A DNA stretch of 64,000 bases from Ricordea florida (lineage: Eukaryota > Cnidaria > Anthozoa > Corallimorpharia > Ricordeidae). Each line of letters starts with the position of its first letter. Position 1 is the stretch's first letter. This document shows positions 1-9,890 of the stretch, piece after piece. Location: contig OX453286.1 of NCBI GenBank assembly GCA_949710005.1, positions 12,340,242-12,404,241 on the forward strand. The letters run 5' to 3'. The notes below the pieces were generated by a model. That model was not told where the DNA came from and searched no databases. It saw only the letters and a program-made list of their open reading frames with translations. Made by a program: the position numbers and the translations under genes.

Positions 1-1100
1 TTATTTGCCTTTACTATCAGTGTTTCATTTTCCTTTGATTTACATGACAAATCGTTAGCGATGTAACTTAAAAATCCTCCCACGTAATGTTAGTTGACTA
101 TTGCAATACTTTTTGTAAATGTATGGTTGTGCAAATAAAGCTTGTTGTCGTTGCTCAGTGTTGTATTTCGTTCGTCCCTTCGCAGCACTTAACTTGCTAA
201 CCCCTAGTTCTATCATCAGCAACCCCGAGTTCCCCTATCATAATATATAGTGGGTCATGGAATCAACTGGAACAAATGTATACTATCAGAAGAGCGCAAT
301 GTTTGCCAGAGCTACCACGATTTTTAGCGACCACTATCAAGACGATGAGAATATTTTTCTATTTTTGTGCAAAAAAAAGGCTGTGCAAGAGTCGAGATCT
401 CGTTATAAGCCTGCGCATCGGAAGGTCTATCCAAAACTGTAGCCGAAGAACTGGTGGCAGAGGCTTTGAAGCTGGCAATAAATCTCGCTGGAGAGGAACT
501 GGTTGTTGTGCTGGCGCCAGCGAAACAATGGGAAAATTTGGCACAACATCTGGACCGCTGCCTGGTTCTAGCCGACCGCGAGCATGGAAAATATATATTT
601 GGTCTGGGGTGGCCATAGCGAAACTGGCAGAGTGCAAGGCATGTTCTTAAAACCATAAGCGGCGACGGTCGAAAACGACGATACGCGGGAAAAAGCAATA
701 CAGTGGCGGATTTTGGTCTCTGAAACTGTCTAATATTTCGAGCGGAGATCGAGCGAGTAGAAGGTCTTTCAAATCAAAAATAAAAAATTCATTGCTGAGT
801 ATGTTGAACAAAGAAAATGCTTTTCCTGATATACATGGGGTCATTCGTAAACTGAAGTCTTATATGTAATTGTAACTTGAATCAAAGCAAGTCTTCTTCG
901 TTCTCCTCCGCTCTTGATTCTGGTGGTTATGGGGTGGCATTTGCTGTGTTACTCTCTTATTACTAGGTACACCAATGTATGATATAGTTTAGACTACTTA
1001 TGTGTTTACTGGCCCGCCTGGGTTAGTCTTTCCTACCTGCGGGCCAGACGGAATGTGTTTTAAATTTACAAGAAAACAAAAATAAAGATTATCAGTGATG
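1..1100. other. Unclassified repeat-like DNA, no gene supported
   Basis: No host exon can be supported here. An AATAAA followed by a T-rich tract near 136-170 looks like the end of a retroelement LTR, but no partner LTR is visible. A short plus-strand open stretch around 435-610 (reading like EELVAEALKLAINLAGEE) matches no family I recognise. A small GC-rich hairpin (GGCCCGC near 1011, GCGGGCC near 1039) lies just outside the copia relic. It may contain the decayed 3' end of that relic. Confidence 0.35.
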
Positions 1101-1144
1101 TTTTTCTTCAGCGTATTTTATTCAACTCAACTTCGAACTGAACC

Positions 1145-1256
1145 GCTTCGTGCTCAACCAGCTCACAGCTCCACTTGCTATTGAGAACGCGTTTCCTGAA
1201 TTGAAGTGGAATGGCAGTCATCCACATCACCTGCCCAGTCCGCATCTGAGTAACCA
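1145..1256 (-). pseudogene. copia RNase H fragment
   Basis: Minus-strand translation gives GYSDADWAGDVDD and, after a short gap, ASGAVSWLSTK. This is the signature of copia-type RNase H, which degrades the RNA strand of the RNA-DNA hybrid. Only about 40 residues remain and the downstream active-site residues are lost. It follows the integrase at 1865 after a gap that should hold the reverse transcriptase. Confidence 0.65.
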
Positions 1257-1864
1257 GGCAGATCCCATTAGCACACTTCTTGTAATTTAAACCAAGAAAG
1301 GTAGTTCGTAGTTCGAATTGTACTCTGAAGCCACAACATTCTTACACTCAGTGGAATGTTCACTTGAATTTGTTTCTTGTGATGTCTTTTTGTCACCAAC
1401 CTCATTAAGGTGGTAGGCAACATGGTATACACAATGAGTTGCAGTGTCTGCATACCGTTATTCATCGTACCCATATCTGACAGGTGCTTTTCGTGTTCTC
1501 GCGGACCTTCGGGTTTCTTCTGTTTCTTCGGGTTTCTTCTCCTGCGTGTCTTCTGCTGATTCCTTCATTTTTGCTACTTCTTATTCATCTTTAACGATGA
1601 TAGCATTTCTTTCGCTCTCCTGATCTGACTCTGGTGTAATGGCAGTTTTCTGTCCAAAATCATACTCATTAAACTCGACATCTCTCACGATGAACATCTT
1701 TCTATTCTCAAACAGGTGATATTCCTTTGAGGTTAAGCTGCAGCCCACAATCGCATGCTTCTAATCTTCTTGTCTAGCGTCCGCCGTTCACCATCTGGTA
1801 TGTGGGCACATGCCATGCACCCGTGAAACACCCTCAAATGACTCACATCTGGCTTCTTTCCATA

Positions 1865-2410
1865 CTAACTTTCATAGGGAGTTTCTTCTTCTTTGAGTGC
1901 TGTCGTGCTTAGACGATTTCTTACATGAGCAGCTGTACTGATGGCTTCTGCCCAGAAGATGTTTGATAATTCTGCATGTGCGATCATCGAGCGGGCTGAC
2001 TCGACCAAGGTCCGGTTCATTCGTTCTAATACACCATTCTGCTGCGGTGAGTTTGGCACAGTCAACTCACGTCTAATTCCTCTCTCTTTCTGGTAGTTTT
2101 GGAATTCAGCGGACAAGTACTCGCTACCATTATCTGTTCGCAAAGTTCCTACAGGATTGCCAGTATCATTGGTAGTAATTGCTGCAAATTCCTTGAACTT
2201 ACCGAGCACTTCTGAGTTGTGTATCATGAAGTACACAGCACAGCACCGCGTGTAGACATCAATAAACATAACGAAATACTTTGCTACTCCAACTGAACAT
2301 GTATGCATCAGGCCAAAGACGTCGCTATGCACCAGCTGTAGTTTCCGCGTCGTACGAATCTCTCCCACTGGCGAAAAAACGGTTTTCGGCACATATTTCT
2401 TGCCAAACAT
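1865..2410 (-). pseudogene. copia integrase core fragment
   Basis: This 181-residue open stretch is the retroviral-type integrase core of a Ty1/copia polyprotein, which inserts element cDNA into the host chromosome. The first catalytic Asp is in LQLVHSDVFG, the second in TLRTDNGSEY and the Glu in QQNGVLERMNRTL. The start Met is simply the first in the frame. Upstream, the zinc-binding region continues to 2654 with a stop. Downstream, KPDVSHLRVF at about 1860 continues in a shifted frame. The catalytic residues survive, but the rest of the polyprotein is broken. Confidence 0.85.
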
Positions 2411-2654
2411 CCTTCACAAAATAACAACTCAGAGATTTTGCTCAAGTCAATCCATTGCACAGACTCGCTCTGATCACACTTTTTTTAGCCTGATTCGTGT
2501 GTATGTCCGAGACGCTGATGCCACATGTCACTAACTCGATCGCCAGATGATGCGATTGAAGCTTATGTAAACGTGACAACTTGACATTTCAGGTGATAGA
2601 GTTTGTCAGCTAGTGTTCCAATTCCACGGAGCTTTCCGTTTTCATCCCAGATAC

Positions 2655-2786
2655 TGTTGTAAACGGATAACAGTTATTGCGGACATAAGTAAACGCAACT
2701 CAGTTCTGTTTTATTTTTAACATCCGAATCCCAGGTGTAACTGCACATGCGCAGTCCTAACAGTCGAACAATACCTATATATAACA
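2655..2786 (-). repeat. 3' LTR of the nested Ty3-type element
   Basis: This 132-bp LTR starts TGTTGTAAAC and ends TATATAACA in plus-strand coordinates. It pairs with the LTR at 5137-5264. A four-base ATAA gap near 2685 distinguishes the two copies. Confidence 0.88.
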
Positions 2787-2797
2787 TCTCCCCCTTT
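2787..2797 (-). other. Polypurine tract of the nested Ty3-type element
   Basis: The minus strand reads AAAGGGGGAGA directly against the 3' LTR. In this family this position primes plus-strand DNA synthesis. Confidence 0.65.
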
Positions 2798-2887
2798 AAA
2801 CGAAACAGTTTCCTTTCTATAACATAACAGTTAAGCAATGTCAGCAATTTAACGCATAGTCTCTCAAGTGACTTGGCAGTCCACGAT

Positions 2888-3889
2888 TTACTCTAACTGG
2901 GTAACGTCTTTCAGAGAGGCAGCAACATCTATAGGTCTTAGGGCATCACGAATGGCTGTAAGTTTATCTTCAGTGGGATGTAAGCCCTCACCATCTATCT
3001 TGTGACCAAGATAAACCACTGATGGCTGAAGTAATTTGCACTTTGCCTTGTACAGTCGGAAGCCAGCATTTAGAAGTCGTTCCAAAACCAAGGAAAGAGA
3101 GTGGAGATGATTTTCTAGATCAGTTCCTGCCACCAGAATGTCATCAAGTCGACTGACTGCCTTCGGAATGTCAGACAGTAAGTTGTCCATAATTCTCTGA
3201 AAAATGGCTGGACCGGAATGTATACCATTTGGCAACCTCTTAAATGCAAATAGCCCAATTCGAGTGTTGATAGTGAGATAAGGCTGTGATTCCTTTACAA
3301 TGGGTATCTGGTGGTACGCTTGTTTCATATCCAAGACACGAAACACGGTGCATCCCCTCAAGGTTGAATGCATGTCCTCAATCTGAGGCATAGGATAGGT
3401 TTCCACATTAGCACATGTATTGTATGTTTCACTTAAATCTCCACATACATGCACTTCGTCGCTTTGTTTCTTTCCAACCACCACGATAGGGGATGCACTG
3501 ACAGCAGAAGTTACTCTTTCAACAACTCCATTCTTTTCCATTTTAAGCAATGTGCTCTCCACTTTTGACCGCAGGGCATAAGGAACTGGTCTAGCCTTGT
3601 GGAATTTAGCCTCTCTACTTTCATTTAATACAACAGGTGTGCCAGTGTAGCATCCAAGTTGGGTCTGAAATAATTTGCTGTATTGTTCAAGGACAGAGTC
3701 CAAAGTCTGGTTACCCATAGAACCTTGCACCAAGGAAGCCGGTGTAGGTAAGGGGCCAATTTGATTCAACCCTGGCAGGCTTTTCCAATCTAAGTTGACA
3801 TCCATGAGCCAATTCCGACCAAATAAAGCATGATCCTTCTCGTACAATAAGCAAGGGCAATGAGTACTGTGATCCTGAATACTCAACAT
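2888..3889 (-). pseudogene. Ty3-type reverse transcriptase, truncated
   Basis: This 333-residue frame covers the reverse transcriptase from the fingers to the connection: SASPIVVVGKKQSDEVHVCG, FRVLDMKQAYHQIP (motif A), LPNGIHSGPAIFQRIMDN (motif B) and SRLDDILVAGT (motif C). The two catalytic aspartates of motif C are present, but the usual Tyr is Arg. The frame stops at 2888, about 100 bp from the LTR, so RNase H and integrase have been deleted. It would depend on a relative for transposition. Confidence 0.85.
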
Positions 3890-4448
3890 TCACAAATGCT
3901 TCCCCTAAGGGATGCACAGTTTCACCTGTGTAGGTTGACAAGACCACATTGGTTGGTTTCAGAGTAACATCAGGACAAACTTCTTTTATGAAGCTAAGTG
4001 GTGCAAGAGACAAAGTACACCCAGTGTCTAACTGCATTAAACAATCATTGTTTTCAATCTTCAATGGTATAGAAATTTCAGACTTGGACATAGCATGAAC
4101 ATCATACACAACGTACAACTCTTCTTCTTGAGTTACCTGTTCTTCGAGAAACTCTTGTTCCACACACATGGCATTCACTTCTTTTTTCTTACAAACTTGG
4201 GCAATATGTCCACTTCCCTTGCAGTTGTGACACACAGCACTTCTGAATCTGCATTTAGATCTAGTATGGTCAGAATTACCACATGAGGAACAAGTGTATG
4301 AGGTAGACTGTCGAACTGATTTAGGAAATGACCCTTGACGACCAGCTGGTGTTAAGACTGGAGGTGTACCTGAACTTCGACGAGAAGAAAGGGCTGGTGG
4401 GTCCTTGGCGACTGGCACTGGTTGAGACAATTGCTGCTGCACTTGCAT
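3711..4448 (-). pseudogene. Ty3-type gag zinc knuckles and aspartic protease
   Basis: The frame has two CCHC-like knuckles, CSSCGNSDHTRSKC and CHNCKGSGHIAQVC, which bind nucleic acid in Gag. It then carries a retropepsin-like aspartic protease with active site LMQLDTGCTLSL. The protease frame drifts out near 3880 and the polyprotein continues in another frame (3889-2888), so a frameshift separates protease from reverse transcriptase. Confidence 0.78.
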
Positions 4449-4466
4449 GAATTCTTCCGCTGCTAT

Positions 4467-4832
4467 CTAATCTGCAACGGCCACTTGTATCGCTTGCTGG
4501 AAAGTGCGATCTTCACTAAGAAGCTTTTTATGAGTGGCTGGATTGCAAATCCCACAAACAAACTGGTCGCGAAGCGAACGATTTAAGAACTCACCAAAAT
4601 TACAACTGGAGGCAAGATGTCGTAGACGAGCACTGTACACAGAAACAGTTTCATTCTCTTCTTGGAAACAACGGTGAAATCGGTACGATTCTGCAACTTC
4701 TAATCGTTTAGGTTTAAAGTGTGGCTCAAGTAATTCACACAACTGCTCGAATGTCTTGTCTTTTGGGTTTTCTGGACTGCACAAATCTCGAAGTGTCCCG
4801 TATGTCTTCTTGCCGATAACTGAAATCATCAC
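4467..4832 (-). pseudogene. Ty3-type gag, capsid part
   Basis: A 121-residue open frame resembles retrotransposon Gag, the particle structural protein: FEQLCELLEPHFKPKR, then SVYSARLRHLASSCNFG, then LRDQFVCGI. It ends at an in-frame stop at 4467. The next frame (4448-3711) is in the same register, so one stop codon separates the capsid part from the zinc knuckles. An upstream short open frame (4829-5110) may hold the true N-terminus. Confidence 0.7.
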
Positions 4833-5136
4833 TGCAACCTTCTTCTTGTTCGCAGCTGCTTTAACAGCCTCGGAAGCCTCAGAAGGGTAAAGGCCAATAC
4901 TATTCGCAACGAAATATTATTCAAGTCGTTCATGATAAGAAGTAAAAGTCTCCGTAGAATTATCGAACTTCCCAATGGAACCAAGTAGCGCGCGGTGAAG
5001 CCATAATGGCCGAACAAAACAACAACGCAAGCAACCACGTGTACGGACAACCAAACGCACATAAGAACTTCGCAATTTTCAAAATCGCCATGAAGACAGC
5101 AGCACATCACTGGAGAATCCCATCCTCGTGGCCAGA

Positions 5137-5264
5137 TGTTGTAAACGGATAATAATTATTGCGGACGTAAACGCAACTCAGTTCTGTTTTATTTTTAACA
5201 TTCGAATCCCAGGTGTAACTGCACATGCGCAGTCCTAACAGTCGAACAATACCCATATATAACA
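5137..5264 (-). repeat. 5' LTR of the nested Ty3-type element
   Basis: This is the 128-bp partner of the LTR at 2655-2786. In element orientation it is followed directly by a primer-binding-site-like TCTGGCCACGAGGATGGG, similar to the TGGCGACGAGGATGG next to the other Ty3 LTR at 18484. Confidence 0.88.
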
Positions 5265-5523
5265 GAAACAACATTTGTTTGGGCCACATTCGATGGCGTT
5301 GCCCTTGGCAACTGCAGCTCTAACAGAAAACAGGTTGAAAGTGAGATCAGGCACGTACAGCACATCATACGAAACAGCTCTTCTGCTTGGGTAATTTCCT
5401 CCAAGCAACACATGAGGGCTCACAAAATTCCTTGAAATTTGGCAAAGTACGCCACTCACCGTGTAAGCTGATGTGAAATGGATGTGAGATGGACACGAAT
5501 GACGTTTAATTCACTCTTTAAAA
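5265..5523. other. Copia flank between nested element and the 5.5-8.0 kb TIR element
   Basis: The left part (to about 5460) is copia protease/pre-integrase sequence. The last 60 bp contain no recognised coding sequence and end in the target duplication TCTTTAAAA at 5515-5523. Confidence 0.5.
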
Positions 5524-5708
5524 CAACCTCTTTCCCAGGGTCCTCTCTCTACCTCGAGAAAGTACCCTGGTTGCGGCTGGTCACGTGTCTGCTAGATTTT
5601 AGCAGATTCCGGAGATATAATGAAGGGAGGGGCTGGAAAGTTAAAGTTTGTCTCAGCGCTGAACTTGCTTACTGAGAACATTAGGGAGTGGAATTTGCAG
5701 TCCTCCTG

Positions 5709-7050
5709 TTGTGGATCGGCAAAAATCACAGCGAAGGCATTGACAAATTCGATATAGGAGTTCATTGTGTTCATTGTTCGGCTAAAAGGTTAGCTCTGCA
5801 CTTAGCTGAATTTTCGCCGTCGATAGTTGAACGGTCTTTAGAATTTGTGGGAGTGAAAAAATCTGGCAAATAACTTGGAAATGACGACCACCACAACAAG
5901 TGGACCGTGCGTGGAATTTAATTTCTTTCATTCGGCAAAATCATAACGAAGGTATTTACTCGATCCGTTAGAGTTAAATACGTCGTATGTTCGCCAACAA
6001 AGGTAGTTTTGATTTTGATTGAATCACTCTCATCGAAAGTTTGACGGTCATTCCATTCTCTTGCGGCGAAAACATTTTACGAAGAACATCAACAACATCT
6101 GCGCGCTGAATATTATAGCTTGATCTAGTTAAGCTTAAGGGTGTGTTCCTTTCGGTGAATCCAAAAACGGATTTTCGATCTTAAAACGGATTTCGCGTTC
6201 CTTTCGCTAAATCCAAATCCAAATTTTTGATCTGGTGAATCCTTTTTCAAAACGGATTCACTGGATTTGAAATCCAATGAATCCAAATCCAGATTAACGG
6301 ATTCGTGATCTATGCCATTCACAATGTATCCGAAATCAGAGTCAATCGATCCAGCGGTATTTCCAGGCGGAGCATACTCAGGACTTTCCTCCGTGTCGCC
6401 ATTTTACCGTCATTTGCCTTGAACATGTGGACGAACGTTCCAGGTACAGTAAAATATCTATCTATTAATCTCTTGTCACTTAACATTGCTGAGAATTCGA
6501 ATAACAATGTTTAAGTGTTATTTACTGTAAACAAAAGCCCGAAAAAAAAAAACGATAATCTCTGCGTAATTTTCTACTCTAATGCGCCTCTTTCTCTGTT
6601 TGTGTGCCACTAGCGCCAGGACTCCGTCGTCACTATTTGAATCCCTGATCAGAAAATGCTTCATGGTATCATCGCATACTTCTTCAAGCACAGAGAAACC
6701 ATATCATTTCTTTTGCGGCCGCCATATTGAACGTATTTACAAAAGGTTACCAAGGTTACAGATCCAATTTCGGATTTCGCGTTCCTTTCGGTCACGAAAT
6801 CTGGTAAATCTCAGATCAAAAATCCGTTTTTGGATTCACCGAAAGGAACACACCCTGAGCTTATATTTTTCGATCGGCAAAATCACAACGGCGGCATTGA
6901 TGCATTCGTTTAGAGTTTGATACGTCCAGTGTTTGGCCAAGAGACGAACTGAATTTGATAGACTTCATCGAAAGTTTGGTCATTCGATCCTCTTGCAGTG
7001 AAATATTCTATGAAGAACTTGACAACAACGACATCGGCCGCGCGTTTGCA
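5709..7050 (+). repeat. Three diverged internal repeat units of about 170 bp
   Basis: Units at about 5715-5870, 5932-6110 and 6874-7050 share the phrases ATCGGCAAAATCACA, GGCATTGA, TTCGTTTAGAGTT, CATCGAAAGTTTG and GAAGAACATCAACAACA, with drift. They behave as an old tandem array inside the 5.5-8.0 kb element. The insertion at 6137-6857 separates units two and three. Confidence 0.55.
6137..6857. mobile_element. Nested TIR element, GGGTGTGTTCC family
   Basis: The left end (AAGGGTGTGTTCCTTTCGG) and the right end (reverse complement CAGGGTGTGTTCCTTTCGG) are inverted repeats of more than 40 bp, continuing through GTGAATCCAAAAACGGATTT. A 5-bp repeat AGCTT flanks the element at 6132-6136 and 6858-6862. 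There is no coding capacity. Shorter relatives lie at 45711-45890 and 62539-62668. Confidence 0.75.
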
Positions 7051-7462
7051 AAATCCAACGGCTTTCGTTTCAAAGCTGCCTAGCAGTAAGTCCAATTTTC
7101 GGTCGAGCTTCTCATTAAATTGAATGCAACCCATCGAAAATTTGTCGACGGTTATCAATTCTAGTTCTGTGAAAAACTGATGAAAATAATCCGAGCCAGG
7201 CTGCTGAAGGTTATTTTAAAGAGTAGTAAAAAATAAGCAAACGTCCCTCTCAATCAACATCTCATACTTATAGAAGTTCAGATAGAAACGAAGCACCGGT
7301 CAGGCAGGATCTCTGACAAATAACTTGCTTAATTTTTAAAATAACGTCTGTAAGACAGCGCAACTTTCACCTCCAAGAACAGTGTTGACAAAATTAAGTT
7401 GAGGACCCACCCTCTGTGCGGCTTTGGTTGGAATGCATAGACACGTGACCAACCGCAACCAG

Positions 7463-7950
7463 GGGCGCTTTCCATTCGACGAAAAATTCCGAGGTTTCCG
7501 GTTCGAAATTGAATGGAACGGTAAAAAATCCGAGAAAACGTTTTCGAAAATTTAGGAATACGTTTTGAGTGCACCCTCTTTGATAGAATTTTCGGAATTA
7601 TCGAAAATTTTGTGTTTCATTTACAAGAGATACCGCCGAATAGTCACTTCGAAGTACCCATTTACACGAGTTAATTCCCTCCGCATAAAGCAGGCAACTG
7701 CAGCCAGAAGTATTACGTCGTCGTTGCTATCGAGAATGGTACAACTTATTGTTTCACAGTCATTCTGCTCTAAAGCCGCTAAAATGTTCAAAAAGTCCGC
7801 CATTTTAAACACCACAAAGTTTTACCCAGCATGCCCTGTGTTGCAGAGCACGTGACCCTCGAATTCTGGAAAGTGGTCGGACGCGTTCCATTCAACCAGC
7901 GAAAATTCCGAAAATTTGAACCGCCGATTTTTGTTGAATGGAAAGCGCCC
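7463..7950. mobile_element. MITE with CAG target duplication (PIF/Harbinger-like)
   Basis: The termini GGGCGCTTTCCATTC and GAATGGAAAGCGCCC are inverted repeats, with further inverted similarity inwards. The trinucleotide CAG is present on both sides (7460-7462 and 7951-7953). The target is confirmed internally. The other TIR of the host element at 5524-5589 contains the same sequence uninterrupted, ACCCTGG followed by TTGCGG. A 3-bp duplication suits the PIF/Harbinger group; no transposase is present. Confidence 0.8.
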
Positions 7951-8420
7951 CAGGGTACTTTTTCGAGGTAGAGAGAGGACCCTGGGAATGAGGTTGTCTT
8001 TAAAAAAGACGCTTGTTGAGCTGAAGAGTGTAACGGTTATTCGAGGAACAACACAAGCAGCGGAAAATAAACTTACAAGCGACGAATTGTTCTCCCCGAC
8101 CGATACTAAAGGCATCTGTCGCTTCAGACAAACACTACATGGAATGAACAAGTATTATGGGGATAGTTTCTAAAGAAACTGGTGCTGCGTCGGTGGGAAA
8201 TTTAAACACAAGAAATTGGGCGGTAAATCAAACGAGTTGATTAAGTAAGTTATACCACCGTAAGGTAAAAGGGAGATGCTGACGTTTCGAGCGTTAGCCC
8301 TTCGTCGGAGCGAATGAGAGGATTGTGGGTTACGTTCAATTTATATAGAGAAGTTTGGAGCCATGCTATTGGTGGAACCATAGCATTGTGTGAATGGAAG
8401 TGAATAAATTAGATGAATGA

Positions 8421-9890
8421 TTAAATGAATGAGAAACGTTCGTTGATACCGTGGGGATTAAGAGAACCGAGTTGGAAGATAAACTTCTGTTCTAGGTTTT
8501 TACGGCTTTCCGTGTTGCCCTGATGCACGGAAAGGCCACATACCGCCATGTTGTGAGTTGAGTGGTTAGGTAGATTAAAGTGTCGCGCTACAGGTTTCGA
8601 TGCATCTTTGTCATTTCGTTCGACGTCACGCAGATGTTCGCGGAAACGGTCACCTGATCTTCTTCCGGTCTCGCTGATGTATATCTTCTTGCATAAGGTG
8701 CATTTTATGCAATAGATAACATTGGCGGAAGTGCATGTGAAACGGTCGGTGATTTTAAACGATCGTTTAGGTCCTGCTATTTTGTTTGTGTTGTGGACGA
8801 AAGGGCATGTTTTGCATCTTTTGCGTGTGCAGTTGAAAGTGCCGGGTGATTCGCCTGATTTTAGTGTACTTCTAACTAAAAAATCGCTTACGTTTTTGTT
8901 ACGTTTGAATGAGATGAGTGGTGGTAGTGAGAAGATGCTGCCTGTTTCGTTGTCATTCTGAAGTAACTTGAAGTTCTTCAGAATGATGTTCTTGACAGGT
9001 AGGTTGAGTGGGTGAAAAGTGAGTGTGAACGGTATTCTCTGGTTCTCTTCCTTTTGTGACGTTTGTGGTGCTGAGTGTTGGTCAGTTGTTTGAGCGCGTC
9101 GTTGAGCTGTCTCCACAACTGAGTCAGGGTAGCCACGGTTCTTGAAGAACTGCAGCATTTCTTCTGATTTGCTGGAGAAGTCCAACTCATCACTACATAA
9201 ACGTCGAAGTCTGAGGAATTGAGAATATGGAATGGAATTTTTAACATGGGTGGGGTGAGAAGACGAGTGCGACAAATAACTATGGGAGTCTGTAGGTTTG
9301 TAGTACACACTAGTTGATAGGCCGTTGTTGTGGATTGAAACGTTGATATCGAGAAAAACTATTGACGTTTCTGAAATTTGCGAAGTATATTTCAATGCTG
9401 GGTGGAACGAATTGACAGAATTAATGAAATGCTCAAGTTCTTCCCTGGTGGATGAAGTTGCGCCAACGCAGTCGTCAATGTAGCGGCGATATAGTTTAGG
9501 TTTAGGTCCGTTGTATTGGCTGAAAAATTGGTTTTCAATGTAGCCTACGAAGAGATTGGCATAGCTAGGTCCCATTTTAGTGCCCATAGCGACGCCATTG
9601 ATTTGTTGGTAGTAGTTGTTGGAGAATGAGAAACAGTTGAGTGTTAAAACTAGTTCGGCTAGGCGAAGTAATGTTTCTGAGCTAGGCTTTTTTGTAGAGC
9701 GCTGGTCGAAATAAAATTTGAGTGCTAGAAGTCCTTCGTTGTTCGGTACGACAGTGTATAAAGAAGGGATGTCCATAGTGAAAATAAACTTGTTTTCGCC
9801 GGAGAAGTTGAAGTCGCGGAAGATTTTTAGTGCGTGGTTGGTGTCTTTAATGCAGGATGGTAAAGATTTGACAAAGAAGAAGATTAGGTG
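8421..9890 (-). CDS. Penelope-like reverse transcriptase with GIY-YIG endonuclease, 5' truncated
   Basis: The product copies element RNA and nicks target DNA. In order it has RT motif A (FTMDIPSLYTVVPNNEG), motif B (INGVAMGTKMGPSYANLF), motif C (LYRRYIDDCVG) and FLDINVSIHN. A linker follows, then a zinc-finger-like CTRKRCKTCPF, then the GIY-YIG-type domain (VIYCIKCTLCKKIYISETG with RFREHLRDV). The open frame continues to 9941, but its first residues (MHLCHFVRRHADVRG) are antisense of the inverted copy and are not genuine; the true sequence begins near FFFVKSLPSC. The N-terminal part of the reverse transcriptase is therefore missing. No internal stops are seen after the junction. Confidence 0.88.
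   Translation of the reverse strand, partial: HLIFFFVKSLPSCIKDTNHALKIFRDFNFSGENKFIFTMDIPSLYTVVPNNEGLLALKFYFDQRSTKKPSSETLLRLAELVLTLNCFSFSNNYYQQINGVAMGTKMGPSYANLFVGYIENQFFSQYNGPKPKLYRRYIDDCVGATSSTREELEHFINSVNSFHPALKYTSQISETSIVFLDINVSIHNNGLSTSVYYKPTDSHSYLSHSSSHPTHVKNSIPYSQFLRLRRLCSDELDFSSKSEEMLQFFKNRGYPDSVVETAQRRAQTTDQHSAPQTSQKEENQRIPFTLTFHPLNLPVKNIILKNFKLLQNDNETGSIFSLPPLISFKRNKNVSDFLVRSTLKSGESPGTFNCTRKRCKTCPFVHNTNKIAGPKRSFKITDRFTCTSANVIYCIKCTLCKKIYISETGRRSGDRFREHLRDVERNDKDASKPVARHFNLPNHSTHNMAVCGLSVHQGNTESRKNLEQKFIFQLGSLNPHGINERFSFI

Larger units (their letters stand above)
2655..5264 (-). mobile_element. Ty3-type LTR retrotransposon, deleted and non-autonomous, nested in copia
   Basis: Two short LTRs of 132 and 128 bp (2655-2786 and 5137-5264) start TG and end CA. 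They differ by about four substitutions and one 4-bp gap. Flanking pentamers are GATAC on the left and GAAAC on the right, a target duplication with one mismatch. In minus orientation a primer-binding site beginning TGG follows the 5' LTR near 5133, and a purine tract (AAAGGGGGAGA) abuts the 3' LTR at 2787-2797. Gag, protease and reverse transcriptase are present. RNase H and integrase are absent, so the element cannot move alone. Confidence 0.88.
1145..5460 (-). mobile_element. Ty1/copia retrotransposon relic, split by a nested LTR element
   Basis: Read on the minus strand, the pieces come in copia order. A protease-to-pre-integrase stretch lies at 5270-5460 (VLYVPDLTFNLFSV). The pre-integrase zinc region lies at 2412-2654 (DENGKLRGIGTLADKLYH, then WHQRLGHTH). 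The integrase core is at 1865-2410 and the RNase H end at 1145-1256 (GYSDADWAGDVDD, then GAVSW). The reverse transcriptase that should lie between integrase and RNase H is missing. Stops and frameshifts occur throughout, so the element is dead. The Ty3-type element at 2655-5264 interrupts it inside the pre-integrase region. LTRs were not found. Confidence 0.8.
5524..7996. mobile_element. TIR element with 9-bp target duplication (Mutator-like, non-autonomous)
   Basis: The ends are long inverted repeats of about 65 bp. The left end starts CAACCTCTTTCCCAGGGTCC and runs to about 5589; the right end is its near-perfect complement and stops at 7996. The flanking 9-mer TCTTTAAAA is identical on both sides (5515-5523 and 7997-8005). 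Long TIRs with a 9-bp duplication fit Mutator-like elements by family knowledge. No transposase frame is visible, so it is probably non-autonomous. Two younger TIR elements sit inside it (6137-6857 and 7463-7950). Confidence 0.75.

Noticed and set aside
276..650. 124-codon plus-strand frame and overlapping minus-strand frames
   Set aside because: No family signature, and frames on both strands overlap fully; treated as chance frames in repeat-like DNA.
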